The notes: generated by a model not told the origin, from the sequence alone. A stretch of 64,000 nucleotides of DNA from Liolophura sinensis (GCF_032854445.1 NC_088307.1:4154001-4218000), one strand, 5' to 3'; shown: positions 36,151 through 50,500, numbered from the stretch's first letter. Numbers and translations are program-made.

Positions 36151-38982
36151 ACAAGGTGAGTGCTTTTGTAATAGACAATGTATGTGCTTTATCGTCACCG
36201 TGCAAATGTAGTTCGCAATGTCCACCATGGTGTACCGATGGAATTCACTGTGTGCCGTAACATTATGTATTTTGTGTGGTTATTTACACATACTAGATTT
36301 AAATGAAACTTTATATATCAATTCAAGAGATATACATTACCTTCGTATCGTTTTCGCTTAGCTGAAACGAATACACTGTTTTGTCATGATCAAGCGCTGG
36401 GGCGGAAACAGTGCTACTGTTCAGCGGAAACTTGTTACTTGTGGAGGAATAGTAAATATTTCCTAAAGATTCATTCACAATATGCATAAGTAATGGTGAC
36501 AAATGACAATAAGGACATATAACTATATAGGGGTCGAGCTAAATATATCAGTAGCAGATGACATTTGTCAACTGAAGACGAGTCCGTTACGCTCTTGTCT
36601 TTAATGTCATCTCTGCTGGCAATGTCGGCTCTCAGTCATACCTTCTCACTAAATTATTAATAGCTGCAAAACGGAGGAAAGGGTTTATGGGTGGGTAGAA
36701 AAGTGCCAGGGGCTGTTGGCAATAGTTTCCCTTATCTGAGCAGAACGTGTAGACTGAAACCATAACTCACATCCCTTAATGCTGCCAGGTACGGATTGAT
36801 TGCTTTGGAACACTAGAGACAGCAATTTATCAGGTACTGTTAGCATAAACACATGTACAGAAACAGAAAAGTGTTTGTCTACATTCGTGACGGATCTATT
36901 TAATATCAGTCTTTATGTGAGCATGCAGACCCACATGCAGATTGAAAAATCGTAACACGCATTTTCACAAACAGGAATCAGCTTTCGCAGAGATCCTCCC
37001 GGATAGACGAAGTGTGAACAAAAGATATTGTTAGAACATTTCACTTCAAAATCACTAATGAAAATTTAGTTCTTGGATATCGGTACTTTTGAAATGTGTT
37101 CAACTGAGTTTGTTTAATACACTTGTGTAACTTATAAAGATGGCGGCCCGAGATTCATGGATGCTTGGATCCAGAATGCAGCGTAAACCATCGCACTTTG
37201 GACCGTACACGCAAATGATGAACTTGTGCCACCGCTGTCCGAGGCTAAGTCTTACAACACAGAGAGTGTATAGTGATGAATATAGTTTTCTCGGAAACTG
37301 AACCGGAAGAATGTTTCTGCCACTGCTTGAACTGTTGATGCACTAGGCCTACTATATCATTTACAAGGAGCCGAGTGACCCATTTAAATAGCCGAACTGC
37401 ACATGCACGGCCGAGGTGTTCTTGGTTCAGGTCGTAGCCTCTGGAGTGTTGTGCTGGTGATTTTGACCCCTATTAAATATTTTCAAAGTCACAACAGAAT
37501 TGTTGTACAACTAGATTCCTGCTCCGTTCTGAAACAAATGGGGAGAAATCTAAGCACCACTGAGGCTGATCTAGACATTCGACCATCGCTGAATTTTATG
37601 CTTCAGTTTTGTCGTGGTGGCTTCTAAGATGAAAGAAGTGCTGACCTAGTTATCGCGGACGTCAGAGAAAGCACCTCGGCTTGACCAGGCTTCAAAAAAT
37701 TTGTTGTATTATATGAAAGAAAACAGAAATATCTTCCCTTGTATTCTCGAGAGACGAAAGAGAAAAATTTCAATTTTTCAGTTGTAATAAATTCAGTGAA
37801 AAAAAGGATATCATAAAATTTAAATAACTTTGAACGTTATCCAGTGAAATGCCGTCTTCTCTTTCTCATAAACCTTCACCATCCCTAATGAATTTTGCAC
37901 TGACTCTGACATTTGTTTTTTGGGAACTGCTGAATAAACGCTAAAATGAACGACAAAAGTGTATTTGTATAAGTTGAACAGCGTGTCTAAGTATGCCTAA
38001 GGTCTACTGGGGAGATGAATGTGGTTTTTGTGCCCAGACGCTATGCTTCTGTGGAACATAATTTGTAATAGGCCTACCGTCGTTGAATATTACAGGGCTT
38101 GTAAATCAACTGATTTTACGTCTGTGGTTGTACGTAAATGATACAAACCTGCCGCACAACGCATTGTGAAATGGCCCTTATCTACGTACGTATCTAAATC
38201 TTTGTAAACGATCTCAAAATGATGTCTTTTGCAGTAGCTCTTTGCTCTCATATGTGACTTCATGGAGTGATTGGGTACAGGCTACGTCACCGCTTAGGCC
38301 GCCCAATCTGATAGCAACCTACCTGTTTGGAGAAAAAAATGATCCAGTGAGCCACACCCAAAGTTTAACTGGGCTAGACTCTGACTCGACGCTGTGTATT
38401 ACAGAAAGCCGTGTAAATTAGTATATGACTTAAAGAAACAGCTCTGTATATAAGTGAATTTTTGTCATAGCACTGGAGATTGCTTCAATCTATACCTGAC
38501 TATGTTCACAGTGTTTCGGGTGTGTTTGGCACTGAATGCTCGCGTCTACCCTCATCAGGACTCTCATCCTCATTTTACACCAGCCATTTGTGCAGTATTG
38601 TCATTTTGTTCTATACGTTTTAGAAAGTTTGAGTATCCTGCTTCGATTGAAGTATGTTTTAGCTCGGTTCTATCTTGTCCTTAAAGCAGAATTAGGTTTA
38701 AAAAAATGCAGTGATGTTACTTAAAATAGTAGACGTTACTGGACAGGTCTAGAATAACTCAAAATACTGTGTTGAGAGTGCAAATGGACCAGGCCTCGGG
38801 GATCCATAGTCCATCTTAACGGCCCTGCCACATCTTGTCTGAAGTATCCCAGCAGCTACAGTTGCACGCTGCTAATGTGGACAGTTCTTGTTAAAGCACA
38901 GTCGAGAAATGTTCACTTTGCATTTGGTTTAGAAGCAATAATCGCAGTGCCGACTTCTGAAACAGCAGAACGCCAACGGTGG
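36151..38982. other. Intergenic, no gene seen
   Basis: Only short frames (for example at 37403 and 38454), none with domain or splice support. Confidence 0.4.
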
Positions 38983-39345
38983 ATGAGTGAGTGAGTGAGT
39001 GAGTGCATGTTTGGGGTTTAACGTCATACTTAACAATTCTTCAGTCATATGACGACGATGGAGTTCTTAGAGTGCATAAATGTGTAATGTGCCTCCTTGA
39101 TGCAGGATAGAATTCCACCACTCTTTTATTTAGTGTTGCTTCAGGCAAGTAAGTCGCCCCGCCCAAGCCATTATTCTGATACGGGTCAACCAGTCGTTGC
39201 ACTCACCCCTTCACGCTGAACGCCAAATCTAGAACTTCCTCTTTTAAGGTATTAGGTGTGACCCGACCCAGGATTGACCCTGGATATACCGCCTCCCAAC
39301 GCGAACGCGGTAGTGTGAAATTGGGGCCGGTACAGCGCCAACGGG
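38983..39345 (-). mobile_element. SINE family B, full-length-like
   Basis: The left edge is (TGAG)n plus TGCATGTTTGGGGTTTAACG, then AGTCATATGACGACGATGGA, GGCAAGTAAGTCGCCCCGCC and GGGTCAACCAGTCGTTGCAC. The antisense tRNA-like part (GACCCAGGATTGACCCTGGA) is at 39258-39290. Diverged from the 20-kb and 62-kb copies. Confidence 0.85.
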
Positions 39346-40950
39346 TGGCCCGCGACATTCAGATGCCGAGCATTTGTTTTGATAAAATTCACCTTCAGGG
39401 TGCCGTTAAAACTGCAAACATTTGATGGAACGTGACGATCGGTCGAGTGATTATGTTATATCCTCATTTGTAAGCTTTATTTCAATGAGTTCCGTTTCTT
39501 CGTTGACAAAACAGAAGTAAGTCAAACGTCGGATTTGAACTCGCAGATTTCGTGGTGAATGGCTGCTTTGGGCCTTGTCTGTGTCAGCTCTAGTCTGCCG
39601 TACGCTTGCTGTGTATACCTTTCCTGTCCGCGTTAATTGCAGGTGGTTAAAGGGAAATTTCCAGGCTGGGTTCTAATATCCCTGGGACAATATTTGGTCT
39701 GGGTCTGTCAATTAGTTCAGACATCCCAACATTCAGCTCAGCGAACCAGTCAATATCAAAGAGCTTGTAGCCCTAGTCTGGATCGGGGAACTTCAGCCTT
39801 GGGGATTGTGGAATACGATCTGGCACTTGTTAAGTACTCAAGTCCGTTCTATTAGTATCGGGTCCACTATTGACGTCTCCACTGCGTGACCATCGTGCTG
39901 TACCAAATTCCACGCTGTCAGTCTCACGCTTTGTCAAATCCGGTTCACGAGCCCACCATTTTTGCCGGGAATGAAATTAAATAAAGCCATGGCTAGGGAA
40001 GCGAAACAGCACTGCTTTTGAGGAGAATAATCCTATTTCAGAAGGGTAAATAATGGAAGGCGTTATATGTCAGGACACGACAAGTAAATAGTCGGGTTCC
40101 AGACAAGTCATGAACCGTATCACCACGCCAATAAATACGAAGATATGGGAGTAAAACATTTAACTGCGCACGAACACAAAACAAACAGTTCGATGTAGCA
40201 AGGCTTGGTTAACAGTGCAAACAAAACACAGCGACGTACAACGTAAAATTTCTGCGTTCTTCTTCGTTAATTTACTGAGATACGCATCAAACTGAGAAAG
40301 AAACAACTAAAGCAATAGGCCAAGCAGCTAAACCCATTAATTTGAGTTTCTGTGTACTAAACTGAATCACAATACTCTCCAAGCTTAAAAACCCGGTTAG
40401 TAACATTATGTGAAAGTTATGTGAAACTACATAACATTTAAAATTTTTAGTCATGTTCATGGGTAGCTCATGGGAAAACAGAGCGCCTGGAGTAAAGCAC
40501 TATTCTTTGTCAGGTGTTTTGAAGGCTTCCTCACAAAGTCTCGGCCTGTAATCACCGGAAGCTGGATTCGAACCTGTGACCTCCTTGACCATTGACTGAT
40601 CAGTTGCCGCGGGTGAGACCTAGGGTAAGGCGAATAACCAGTGAACTCCTTGTAGGCCAACCGAACCTTTAAACATATTTCACTTCCATATGGGGGTAAG
40701 GTATTTCGCACAACCTTCTCTCGAGTCAGCGTGGGCTAAATTCGAACTCTCGACCTCAAGCAATAGTTTGATTTAAATCTGTATTTCTTTATCGAGGATC
40801 CTCCACAGCCAATAACCACTTAAAAGTCTCCAAAAATATATAAAATATCTACATAAGGATATGTACAACGTTTCCATGGTATTCCCCAATTTATTAATAC
40901 GATAAAACAGTATGATATGAGAATACGATACCGGAAATATACGATGTAGG
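39346..40950. other. Intergenic, no gene seen
   Basis: No domain-bearing frame or recognised repeat. The minus frame 40711-40457 is unsupported. Confidence 0.4.
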
Positions 40951-41112
40951 TATATTTATTTATTTACTTGATTGGTGTTTTACGCCGTACTCAAGAATAC
41001 TTCACTTATATGACGGGCGCCAGCATTATGGCGGGAGGACACCGGGCAGAGCCCGGGGAAACCCAGGATCATGCGCGGGTTGCTGCACCTTCCCACTTAC
41101 GGCCGGAGAGGC
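40951..41112 (-). mobile_element. SINE family A, head-truncated
   Basis: Antisense (TATT)n, GGTGTTTTACGCCGTACTCA, CACTTATATGACGGGCGCC, GGCAGAGCCCGGGGAAACCC and CTTACGGCCGGAGAGGC. The tRNA head is absent. It lies next to the 3' end of the LINE. Confidence 0.9.
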
Positions 41113-42896
41113 GATATAGGTATAAGTGACTTTGGTAGATGGGTATTGCAGTCAGAATAACGCTGCCTTTATCAGTGTCGAATCTATGGGTAGATGATAT
41201 GTAATTGTGAATAATATTTTTAAATTGTCGTCTAGAGTCAAGCCATTTGAGTCAGTCAGTAATATAGGTGTGGTATATTTTGGACAGTGCTTAATAAAGA
41301 CAGAGTGATGCAGACCAGGAGAGACGATATTTGTGAATGATTTAAGCTTGTGCTCCCTTTGAACAGCAAATACGGGACAATTTAAGTGTTGAGTATCTTC
41401 ATTTTCAGAGCCACACGTAGGATATTATGATATTATGGCCAATTAAGTTATAGGCCTATTTTAAATAAGTGAACGCAAATAGCATTCAGCCCCATTCTCA
41501 TCCTACAGTGCAAAACTGAAGCAAATTTATTAAAATAGTCATACAGAGACGATAACATTGTTTTATGTAATGGGGTAAGACAGTTTATAAATTTGTGTAA
41601 AGATGAGTCTCTTCTTTCTAAGGGAATGGAATTCCAGTCCTTAGTATAGTCTGGGGAAAGAAAGACGAGCTGAATATAGTCTACACTTGAACACGGGCAG
41701 GTTGTCTTTATTTCTTAAGTTGTGCGTATTGTCGTTTATTACTCTTTTAGGATAGAGTTGTCTAAGATAAGGTGGAGAAAGATAATTGACTTTTTTTAGA
41801 AAAAAAGGAGCAGCCTGTGTTATTTTCGGCGTGAGGGCAGATATTCCCAATTAAATTCGGTTAAAAGGGTTTCGTATGATGTGCGACGTTTTCCTCCTGT
41901 GCACAAAATAGCCGCCTTACGATGTACATCTTCAATTTTTTAAGACAGGTATTGACAGCAGTTATCGAACAAGACATCAACATATTATAGTGTCGATCTA
42001 ACCATGCTTTTATAAAGTGTGGACATACATTTCCTTCCCCGTGTCTTCTGCTAACGCGAGTCACTATGCTTAGTTTCTTGCCACAGTTGGTTACTATCGC
42101 CCGAATGTGGTCGTCCCATTTACGATTCTGTTGCAATACGAGACTGAACGCTTTTCACCTCAGTACTCTGAAATTAGAGCTTAGTAAGAGCTGGATTATT
42201 TTTAGAGACACAGATCTCTGGGCGTTAAACGTAACAATTCACTGATCCGTTCATATGTCTAATCGCTGTAAATCTTGGTTAATTTTCTTTGCTGAAATTG
42301 ACATATCTGAGATCTGTTCAGCAAGGGAGGTGTCGTTAGAAGATTATTAATATCACATTCAATGTTAACATTTATATCATTAACAAATATTAAAAATAAC
42401 AACGGTCCTAACACAGAGCCCTGAGAGACTCCCGAATAAATATATTCAAGTTCAGAGTCTACACCATTTAAGTAAACTTTAGTTTTGCGGTCACATAAAT
42501 AGCTTTGTATCCAAGACTATACTGGTCCTATAATGCCTAATTGCTTTATTTCGAATAATAAACCTTCATGTCACACTTTGTCAAAGGCCTTGCTTACGTC
42601 AAGAAATACAAGGCAAACATCTGAACCTGTGTCATTACTCTGGTGTATATAATGAACAATTTTTGTCACTTGTAATACAGTTGAGTCATTTTGTTTTAAA
42701 GTCAGAATTTTCTTGGATAAGTAGACTATTTTCCATACAATATTCATATAGACGTTTATAGACAATTTTCTCCAAGACTTTCGACGAGAAGGCTACAGTG
42801 ATATTGGTCTGTAGTCGGCTACATCATCCCGTGCGCCCTTTTCTTCAACCGGGCTCACCCGAGATAATTTCCAAGCTGAGAGAAATTGAAGGAAGC

Positions 42897-42914
42897 GGGG
42901 GGGGGGGGGGGGGG
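42897..42914. repeat. 18-G homopolymer inside the LINE
   Basis: Uninterrupted G run. On the LINE sense strand it encodes a Pro run in the linker frame. It is likely to be of variable length and error-prone. Confidence 0.9.
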
Positions 42915-43589
42915 AATAACTGGTTGTGCTAAGCGTGATGCGAAGAATTTGCAAAATGTTTGACATTTCTCTGTGTCAGTTGTGATACGTTTACCATTCA
43001 CAAGTACAGGTGTTATAGGAGGTTTTAATTTGCAGCCAAGGGCAGATTTCATGGTAAACCAGTATGTTTTTGGATTCAGTCTTGGATTTGACAATTTGTT
43101 GTTTAGCTTTCCCGAGTAACATTTTTTTGCTAGGAGTTTGCATGTATTTATCTCCCTTCTGGCAATGTAAAAAAAGACTCTATGTTCTTCAGACATGGTT
43201 CTTTTATATCTTTTAAAACATCTGTTTCTTCTCCTTAATTTGTACCGAACGTCATTTTTCATCCCCGGTTTATCTCTAGGCCGGATGGTGACGACTTTAT
43301 TTGGTATGGCCTCTGCGCAACCTGACAAAAACATATTACTCCACGCAAAGATTTTATCGTCACCATCATTAAATACATCTAAAACCAGTTTCCAAGGGGT
43401 GCAATTTACAGATGAGTTTAATCCGCTTATATCAGAAGAGTTTTAATCCCAACAAGAAATCGGTTTATTATTACATGGGCTATTTAGGATACAGTATATG
43501 GTCCAATGATCAAGATTTGACAATTGAGGGGCAACACCCAATTCTGTTATATAGCCAATGCTATCGCGAATTATTAAGTCATGATGTTC

Positions 43590-43690
43590 CCGCTCTCTTT
43601 AGTACATCTCGTGGGTTCTCTTCAGTATATCTCGTCGGGTCTCTTCAGTATATCTCGTCGGTTCTCTTCAGTATATCTCGGTTGATTAAT
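43590..43690. repeat. 23-bp tandem repeat within the LINE, about 4 copies
   Basis: CTCTTCAGTATATCTCGTCGG-type units in succession between the endonuclease and linker remnants. Confidence 0.85.
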
Positions 43691-44345
43691 TGAAACATGT
43701 TTTTGTTTTTTTTTTGCTTTTTGTTATATCGTATAGTTCCATTTCTAGTTCGCTGTGTGAATGGTATTCTCCCCAGTCTGTGCATCTATCGTTTAAGTCA
43801 CCCATAACTAATAGAGTGTCTACATCTTCGGGGAGAACAGTGTTGTGGACATTGTCGAAATCTTCAAGAAACATATCACGTGATTCGGTAGTTTGATTTG
43901 GAGGAGGGGAGCAAGCGGCTATGAGGACTTTTTTGGCAGAGTGTTCGATTTGAATCCACAGAATTTCTGTGTTGCCTTCTAGGTCCCTTCTACAAGTTAC
44001 CCTTAATTAAGACTTAATGTATATCGCCACTCCACTGCCATGCCGACTCCTGTCTTTCTGTTCGATCATATATCCTTCTAAGCTGATCTAATCGTCTGAT
44101 ATATTGTCACTTAACCACGTTTCCGTCACACAGATTATGTCTGTAGCAGTTATACTGTATCCATAATACAGTATTCATGTCGTCAAGTTTTGAGTTTGTC
44201 GAGAGTTCATCATTATTCATCGACACTAAGGTTCTTGCATTTATAAGGCAGCATTTCATGCCATGTGTAAATTTTGACTCAGGGTTTAGATGAATATCTC
44301 CACAGCGTAATAAAAGGATCATTAGCAAAATGACAAGAAAATGCT

Positions 44346-46648
44346 GATTGCAAATAGTGAGGCGTCTTAGTCAGGACAGGGAACCCATTAATCTCCAGAA
44401 ACGAAAACCTTTAACGGAAATATATACACTAAAAATCTGAGAAAGTATATACTCAAATTCCAAGCAAAACTGACAGTGAAGGAGCAGTTGAAGCGATGTA
44501 CAAAAAATCTTACGTCTTTTTACCTTAGCTAATGTACAATTTATTTGCATAATCGGTTGGTTTATGACAAAAAATCTGTCAATAATCGGTTAATTTATGA
44601 CAACAAAAAATCTTTTAGCGATAAGAAAGATGTCCGATGGCAGGTCACGAGGCACAACTCTTCGGCAAACGAGCAGACATTTCTGCTTTTTAAGGGTAGA
44701 TGGACGAATCTTGTCTAAAATCAATGGTTGTCTGACAGCTGCATGGCATGATGGATCGTTTCTCCGAGAGGTAAATACCCAATAATCCTTGATATCAAAC
44801 TAAACGACACAGCTTTATTTTGCTCTGATGCGCTCTATACGATGTTCGAGAAACGACTGTGAAATTCAGGACAATTCCCTTTTTCTGCGATAGAGGTAGA
44901 AACGGTCCACGTACAACCCCGTTATATGCTTACCTGAAAGCGAATTTTTTTTACAACGAACGCTACATGAATTCAGAATTTCATATAATATATTCAGCAC
45001 TGAGATCACACAATGCAGGAATCAGTTTTTGTTCTATAAGACAGGGTAAATTTCAGGACAAAAAGCAAAACAAAAACGGTGTCTCAAATTGTAACTGTCT
45101 TATTACTGTGGACAGAAGCTGCCAGCATAAAACAAGGGATAGGTTATAGGGAATACTATCGAGAGGGTCGGCTCCATATGTGTTCGCCATGAGATACAGT
45201 TTGATGGTCTTCTTCTGCGTGTTAAACAAAATTTTTTGCATGAATTTTGGATTCCGAAAACGTTCTACTTAAACCCTAAAGGAAACACAAAAGGGTATAA
45301 ATTATGCCATTTTTATGCCGTTTTTACCATAACGAACCGTCCAGTATGCACTGTTCACTATTCAAAAGGATTTATCCTTTCTGTCTGTTTTCAATGCAAT
45401 AAAAACGTTTCAGATGTGACTTGCACCTTACAAGTCTCAACAATGTTCCACTGCAATTACGGCAAATCTGTTACTTTGCTGAAATAGCAGTTACCACAAG
45501 GTGATATGAAGTGCATTCAGTATTACAGCCTAGCTCGTACATTGCCGGGGGTCCTACATTATTGCTTCCGGTCCACAGTTTCGCGCAGGTCTGGGTTTCT
45601 GCCACAAGCCGGGTGGCTATACTGCAGTGTATCAGCATCAGCGCTGCTTTTTCGTTCGGCGTTCAGTCTGAGAGAGAGGCGAAGTACTTGTCGGCCATTT
45701 GTCAGTGTACAATTTTACTGGGTTGAATGCCTTGTTATGGTGTCTAACGCATGGTTTTAAGTGAGACGGCACTATGTGTATAGGCAAGGGGAATGACATA
45801 CCATATGTGTACACCGCGATAAAATAATATTAAAAATGGCATTATATCCCGAGCAAAGGAAATAAAGAAACAAAACGATATGGTCGTCTCTGTACAATGG
45901 AATTTGTTAATAATAATAACAAACGATTTAAAGGGTTATAAAATAGAAACCACCCGTTGTCAAATGTCCGACACGCTATAGTTGTGTAGACCTTAATATG
46001 AACTTAATATTACGGTAATCACGCTAATGTTTGCCCCTTGGCTATTGTCCTTTCAACTGACCTTTAACGTCCGCTGTCAAAGATAGCAAATCACGTGATA
46101 CGCGCTGCAAATCTGTGTTGATTGGTCCAATTAAGGAGTCAATTGGGACAAAAAAAGCTGAATCGAAAAATGTTTCGGACAAAATGATAATAGATAGTTA
46201 CCACGCCTGCATACATTTGCGAAGACAACGGGAACATTTTTTGTTACTTGACTTAGATGCGGAATGGATTTGTGTTAGTTTTCTTTACTCTACAATCGCT
46301 AAGCAATATGACGACTTGGAAAGAGAGTTTTGACCAGTTTTCACATTTGTTTCAGACCTTCAGTTCCAGTCATCAGACATCGAAGCCGTGGAGGCAGAAT
46401 GATGAGTGATATTGTGATTGCTGGGCACCTGTTTTGCTGACCCAATGGTAATGTAAAGCACAGGAGTCTCAAACTGGAATATGTTCGTCCTCTAACATTG
46501 CTTGGGAGAGTGCACGGCCTAAAGGGAAGCATCTGAGCGATATAACTTGTTTGTAGATGTACCCATTTGTGTTTTGTGAGTATATTTAAATTACCCATTT
46601 TTGGGAAAATTCATTTCATCGGTGTTTAACATCGATTTATATTTATAA
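44346..46648. other. Intergenic, no gene seen
   Basis: Several short frames (44597, 44859, 45236, 45511) lack domains, signal or splice context. Confidence 0.4.
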
Positions 46649-46950
46649 GATGGTGGTCAGGTTTAATAACTGATCCTGGAGAAACTCTTTCACGGGTAAA
46701 AATCTCCTGATTTAAGACTGCAGACTAACATCTTTTTACACAATTGTTTGCTGTCAACTACAAAGCATACGTGCTCTTTCTACACATGTCTTTTTAACGA
46801 TGGCGGTCAGGTTTAAATATTGATCATGGAGAAACTCTTTCACGGGTACAAATCTCCTGATTTAAAACTGCAGCCTAACACCTTTTTACAAAATTGTTTG
46901 CTGTCAACTACTCAGCATACGTGCTCTTTCAACACATGTCTTTTTAATCT
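46649..46950. repeat. Tandem duplication, two copies of about 150 bp
   Basis: GGAGAAACTCTTTCACGGGT, AATTGTTTGCTGTCAACTAC, ATACGTGCTCTTTC and ACACATGTCTTTTTAA occur in both 46649-46797 and 46799-46950. Roughly 90 per cent similar by eye. Confidence 0.9.
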
Positions 46951-47515
46951 TATTTTGGTATTGTGCCACGCCATAATCTTTTTTATATTGTTTTCAATAA
47001 CTAAATATTTATTTTTTGGGCGAATATGTGGTGTAAAGCGTCTAGTAAATGTACAGCATTGCCAATACTCATTTTGTATTATTGCGTTCTGAATTTTCCA
47101 TTCATGTACAATCATGTTACAGAAACCTTTCATAAACATCAGCAGACTGTGAAATAACGAAGGATATGCTTGTATGATTAAACACACTATTCTGAGCAAA
47201 GAAAAGAAGTAACGCAGTATACCATGTCAATTGCTATGCTTGGAACAGAATGCTTATACATATTTGCAACGTCAAAATTTATGACCAGTTTTATCATTAA
47301 ATTTCGTTGGGGATGGGGGTGGAGGGGGGTCAGCTTAAGCGAATTTCCTTAAAACGTATGATCCCTGGGGAAATAGCAGACCTTCAGTCCTCAACATCAG
47401 TACTTCATAGTGATTATAGAACATCAGCATATTACCGTCGTGGATATTACAGGTTTGGTGGACGAATTGTGTTTAGAGATCAATACGTGGTGGAACTGTA
47501 ACGGTATTTGCTACT

Positions 47516-47532
47516 TTCTCACGTCTCTTTCA
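47516..47532 (+). promoter_or_regulatory. Candidate 3' splice site of a 5' UTR exon
   Basis: TTTCTCACGTCTCTTTCAG is a strong pyrimidine tract plus AG 24 bp upstream of the SRCR/Ig ATG. The first coding exon probably begins at 47533 after an untranslated exon that I could not locate. Confidence 0.5.
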
Positions 47533-47556
47533 GAACGGTTGTGATACTTTGTGATA

Positions 47557-50500
47557 ATGGATGCTCTCAGATTGCTTCTGTCCCTAATAAGCTTCAGCTG
47601 GCTCCCTGGGAAGGTCACTTCCGGTGAGTTACTGGGCCGATTCCGGTGAACTGAAAGGTTATATCCGGCAAATCTGGAAATCAAATTCCTGCTTTGCTAG
47701 AATAATTTACTGAATATTTCAAGGAGATATGAGAATTCAAAAGTTTACATTATCTGAGGGAATTTCATTGCACTGTACCATAAGCACATATCGATCTTTA
47801 AATATTTTATTAGCATGACGTTAACTATCCAGATGCAGCCTGCTTCAGTCAAATCTAATTGAATATATAACAGAGAGATTTCGCCAAAAATAATCTTTCC
47901 ATCATAAATCGATTAATGCAGAATTCCATCTCTTTAAGATCATCTATATTTCATTTTATTTTGTATCTAACCATAAATGAATTTGCGTCTGCAGAAAGGC
48001 AACCATCACCGTATATAGTTCCCACTGATGACGTCACGCCTGTGACGTTGAAGCTCATGGGTGGTGACGACACGACAACAAGAGGGCGTGTTGATATGCT
48101 GTACAGAGGTCAGTGGGGGACTATGTGTGTCCGAGATATGGACAAACACGTCGCGAGTGTCATCTGCAAAACGCTGGGACACAGAAGGTGCGAAACATGA
48201 TGAGTAATGTTACAATGACGCATATGTAATAAATCTGGGGGCTCTTTCACAAAACTATTTTGGGTGAATTTCAAAACTTTAATCCTCTCTACAAAAACAA
48301 TATTTGAAACAGGTTGCTCAAACTTGGCTGAAATTGTACTACAGTCCAGAATTAAAATTAATTTATCCATTCCATGGTAATTTGTAAGAGATGAATTTGG
48401 ATTACAATATAAAGGTTAAACCCGAAAATTTGCTTCGTGAAGCGCGTCTCTGTTAGTTAGGACTGCGATAAAGCAACCCAGTATCGGTAAATGTACTCTA
48501 CATTGACGTTTGAAGTATTAATAGAATCGTACAGTCATTATCTCCAAAAGATAACTTTCACTTATTTTAAGTTAGTCATCAAGGAATAATCCATTGTAGG
48601 TCTTTTAGCTAGCCTGTTTTATTTATCGGATTGGTGTTGCACGCAAAAGGTCAGTTTAACCGATGGACGGTCAGGTTTATTGATGGAGGAAACTTGCGAG
48701 TAGACTCTTCTTCGATGTTCCTGACAGACCTACTTCAACTTAAATAGCTTAAAAGTGGTACATTTACGCTTGTGATCCCATTGGCCAAGCAAGGGCCGAT
48801 CTGCTCAGAACGCATTTAATAAACCAGCTAACGCCATCTACCATATGCATAATTTCATTTACATTGAACTTCAAAAATTATTATTATATCACTAAAAAAA
48901 AATAATGTGCTAATGTTAATAGAAAGTCAGTTGTCTGCGTGATGCTAGGATGTGTTCCATTAAAATAACATAATATCGTGTCATATTTAACAGACAATCC
49001 AGTTAGTCTAATACAATCTTGTGTTGAACTGAAAGAATATATTCGCTATAGTTAACAGAATAATATGCTGCATTAACACAATTTATTGTAGCATCACTCA
49101 GACAACAGATTATTTTTTGAGAGAAATTGCAATGGTATAAGGAGTAATAAGTCGCTTTACACTATCATGCGATACTAACGCCGTCCAAAATTCAAAATGT
49201 ACGATTTACAACCTAAATGTTCACTTGATCTCTTCACATGACACCGGATGTCAAAAATATGCATTTCTATTTTTTTTTTGTGGGGTACTTCTTAAGGACG
49301 CTGCCCCGCCCAGCTGACGGCAAGATATACAAGGCGGACGATGTCAAAAAAACCATTTTGGGTTGTGAATCGGTGTAATGGTAATGAAAGCTCTGTGGCT
49401 GAGTGCGGATTTGTGGATATCAAGAACGACAGTCGCTGTGAGGAAATTTACGACCACACTATAGCAGGCGTTGACTGCGATCCCAGTAAGTTAGGAGCCA
49501 GTAATCTGAGAAATAAGCTTGTGACGACCATCATGAAAAGTAAACAGGAATACAGTATAATACTTGCAGCATAGAGAGTAATACTAGAGCAGCTACGATA
49601 GGATAATAACTGACAGAAATGGTCACTCATAGCTGGTGAATTATGATTATTTACCAGCTATCACACTATCGTCGCTCCTCTGGTCTTACTCTCTACGCTG
49701 TACGTCTTAATTATATTGTACTCCTGCATAAACCAGGATTCTGCTGGTGGACTAAGCATCACCGAGGCCTGGTCCCTTTGCATTGTTTTAATGTGATTGA
49801 AATGTTAAATGTGATTGACAACACAGCATTCTGAGTAATTCTAGACCAGTGGACGTCTTATAAATTGCAATATTTTTTTTACCTAATTCTGCTTAAGCCA
49901 TGGTGCTAGGGGGCGTGTAAATTGCTACTATTTATGCATTTACATGAACAGTTAGAATAAAACCCTGATTGAGGTAAATTTACGAGAGGCGTTTTTTACA
50001 GGTGACCATTTACCAGTTATTACACTGTCGTCCTGCCCTGGTTTTAGTCTCTTTGCTGTAGGTCTTAATTATATCTTATCAGTTTATCCCACTTAGGGTT
50101 TTTTCTAACGGTTCATGTTTTATTCTAACTGTACAAAGCTTTGGTAATCATCGTATCTGTATCTGAAAACTATTTTACGTTTTATTTTTATTTTACAGTT
50201 TTTTCAGCGACATAAAGTGTTCGACAAGTAAGAGAGGGAACGATTAAATACTTTAATACCAGATGAAGGGAAAATTCTGTAATGTGTAAACATGACATAT
50301 ATGATACTGAAAAAAGTTAGAGTGGTTTTAGATTCGCAATTGTTCCAGCATTCGGCACATGAATGATTATGTAGTCCGTGTAGAGAATTAATTACTCACA
50401 ATATTTTATGTTACGTACACAAAACTTAGAAATAGAAATTTATTCTGTCGTATGTTACAGTGCCTGATCCCTTGTTCCGGGTGCGTTTGATTAATGGCGG

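Larger units (their letters stand above)
41150..44345 (-). mobile_element. Decayed non-LTR retrotransposon (LINE), near full length
   Basis: Pieces follow in order on the minus strand. An N-terminal leader ends in a 2A-like remnant (GDIHLNP, 44310-44280) followed by CCLINARTL. Endonuclease remnants are HGSGVAIYIK (about 44045) and LLVMGDLN (about 43815). A linker frame runs 43334-42855. Reverse transcriptase pieces are LEKIVYKRLYEY (42770), VFLDVSKAFDKV (42607-42572) and GVSQGSVLGPLLF (about 42430-42390). A C-terminal part contains WDDHI and YNLRN/WN-type motifs (42100-41600). Frames are broken by many stops and shifts, and the YADD box is not found, so it is inactive. The 2A-like leader and domain order suggest the CR1/L2/Jockey-related group; the exact clade is not assigned. 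It lacks intact coding capacity. Confidence 0.85.

Noticed and set aside
49318-49485. Alternative acceptor (ACAAG before GCGGACG) that would keep the SRCR1 frame
   Set aside because: It fits the phase but removes about a dozen residues between LGH and the Trp. SRCR2 and SRCR3 spacing and the T-rich tract favour the acceptor at 49296.
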